Positions 6,228 through 7,019 of a stretch of 7,019 nucleotides of DNA are shown piece after piece (position 1 is the first letter of the stretch; each line of letters opens with the position of its first letter). The DNA comes from an uncultured Methylococcaceae bacterium (GTDB taxonomy: Bacteria > Pseudomonadota > Gammaproteobacteria > Methylococcales > Methylomonadaceae): NCBI GenBank assembly GCA_903903765.1, contig CAIVAH010000184.1, positions 1 through 7,019 of the forward strand, written 5' to 3'. The translations under genes and the position numbers were made by a program. The notes under the pieces were generated by a model. The model did not search any database and was not told the DNA's origin. It was given only the letters and a program-made list of their open reading frames with translations.

Positions 6228-7019
6228 ATGAAACATTTTTCTTATGTGGTCAGCAACACGCAAATCCTTGAAGAGATTCTAAAATCCCCTGAAATTTCTC
6301 TAAATAAAGCTCAAAGTACCTCTATTTTAGTACAGATTTATTGTGCAATAATCGACGCTGAAACCATTAAAAATTTCAACAACATTATCAAAAGTGCTAT
6401 TCCTAACGCTATCATTGTTGGCGCTAGTTCAATTGGCGAAATAATTAATGGTCAGACAGTAACATCTCAAACTATTATGGGATTTTCTTTTTTTCAAGAA
6501 GCACACCTTTATGCAGCAGCCTTTCCTGGCTCAAAAAGTCATGAAGATCAAATTAGCGCGGCAATCAGTAACTATATAAATCAAATAGGTGCGCCAATTA
6601 AAGCCACTTTATTACTCAGTACATCCATTAGTCTAAATATAAAAACATTATTTAAATATCTAGATCTAACTCAGAAACAAAGCCTTTTTTTTGGTGGAGG
6701 AGCAGCTAATTATAGTTTGTCATATCAATCTAACGTTTTTTTGGAACAAAACATTTATGACTCTGCCTGCTTGATAGTTGTCTTTACTGGAGTGTCGCTT
6801 CAAGTAAAAATACAAGATTACTTAGGCTGGCTCCCCTTAAGCAAAAATATGACAATAACCGATAGTCAAGACATGGTTATTAATACTATTGATCATCAAC
6901 CGGCATTTGAGATCTATAAGAACTATCTAGGTATTGATAACGATGAGAAATTTTTTATAAATTCCTTAGAATTTCCCTTATTACTTGAACGCAACCAAAA
7001 AATTATTGCTCGTGTCCCC
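6228..7019 (+). CDS. FIST-domain sensory protein, N-terminal part (cut by window edge)
   Basis: I translated this frame myself; it is open for 264 codons to the last base. FIST_N features: STSILVQIYCA at 31-40, NAIIVGASSIGEIINGQ at 60-76, and FFGGGAANYSLSYQ at 154-167. FIST_C features: YLGWLPL at 198-204, MTITDSQDMV at 208-217, PAFEIYKNYLG at 225-235, and FPLLLERNQKIIARVP at the edge. FIST domains are predicted intracellular ligand sensors, proposed to bind small molecules such as amino acids, and often sit in front of histidine kinase, GGDEF or chemoreceptor modules. The output part here lies beyond 7019. There is no signal peptide or membrane segment, so it is cytoplasmic. ATG 6228 is the first start after an in-frame TAG at 6210, and no Shine-Dalgarno sequence is visible. 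It is divergent from the ABC operon. Confidence 0.88.
   Translation, partial: MKHFSYVVSNTQILEEILKSPEISLNKAQSTSILVQIYCAIIDAETIKNFNNIIKSAIPNAIIVGASSIGEIINGQTVTSQTIMGFSFFQEAHLYAAAFPGSKSHEDQISAAISNYINQIGAPIKATLLLSTSISLNIKTLFKYLDLTQKQSLFFGGGAANYSLSYQSNVFLEQNIYDSACLIVVFTGVSLQVKIQDYLGWLPLSKNMTITDSQDMVINTIDHQPAFEIYKNYLGIDNDEKFFINSLEFPLLLERNQKIIARVP

Overview
The window looks like a chromosomal stretch of an AT-rich gammaproteobacterium (roughly 40% G+C by eye). The evidence is the housekeeping order ileS-ribF-murJ with divergent rpsT, plus protein lengths and motifs that match Enterobacteria-type proteins closely: RibF 313 aa, S20 87 aa, MurJ about 513 aa. No plasmid, phage, insertion sequence, CRISPR or RNA gene is visible. 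I could not settle the genus. The AT-rich gammaproteobacterial character and the type of ABC transporter would fit a methylotroph-like lineage, but that is a guess.

Layout. Positions 1-342 hold the first 114 codons of ileS (minus strand, running off the left edge). It is preceded by ribF (339-1280, minus), with an ATGA stop/start overlap, and by murJ (1328-2869, minus), which I start at a TTG with a Shine-Dalgarno sequence. rpsT (2965-3228, plus) is divergent from murJ. It has a near-consensus sigma-70 promoter and a strong hairpin terminator that sits between it and a convergent operon. That operon (5763-3289, minus) encodes a complete NitT/TauT-type ABC importer in the order periplasmic binding protein, permease, ATPase, tightly packed and using TTG and GTG starts. 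A 464-bp AT-rich intergenic region with several small inverted repeats follows. The window ends in the first 264 codons of a FIST-domain sensory protein (6228 onward, plus), divergent from the ABC operon and running off the right edge.

How the parts work. The left block is central metabolism and envelope biogenesis: isoleucyl-tRNA charging, FMN/FAD synthesis, lipid II flipping and a small-subunit ribosomal protein. The right block is an uptake system of unknown substrate facing an intracellular ligand-sensing FIST protein across a shared control region. A functional link between importer and sensor is an inference from position only.

Novelty. Most of this window is ordinary. The parts worth a second look are the unassigned ABC importer, whose ATPase has an atypical signature motif, and the divergent FIST protein with the palindromes between them. 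I do not see a convincing new system beyond that.
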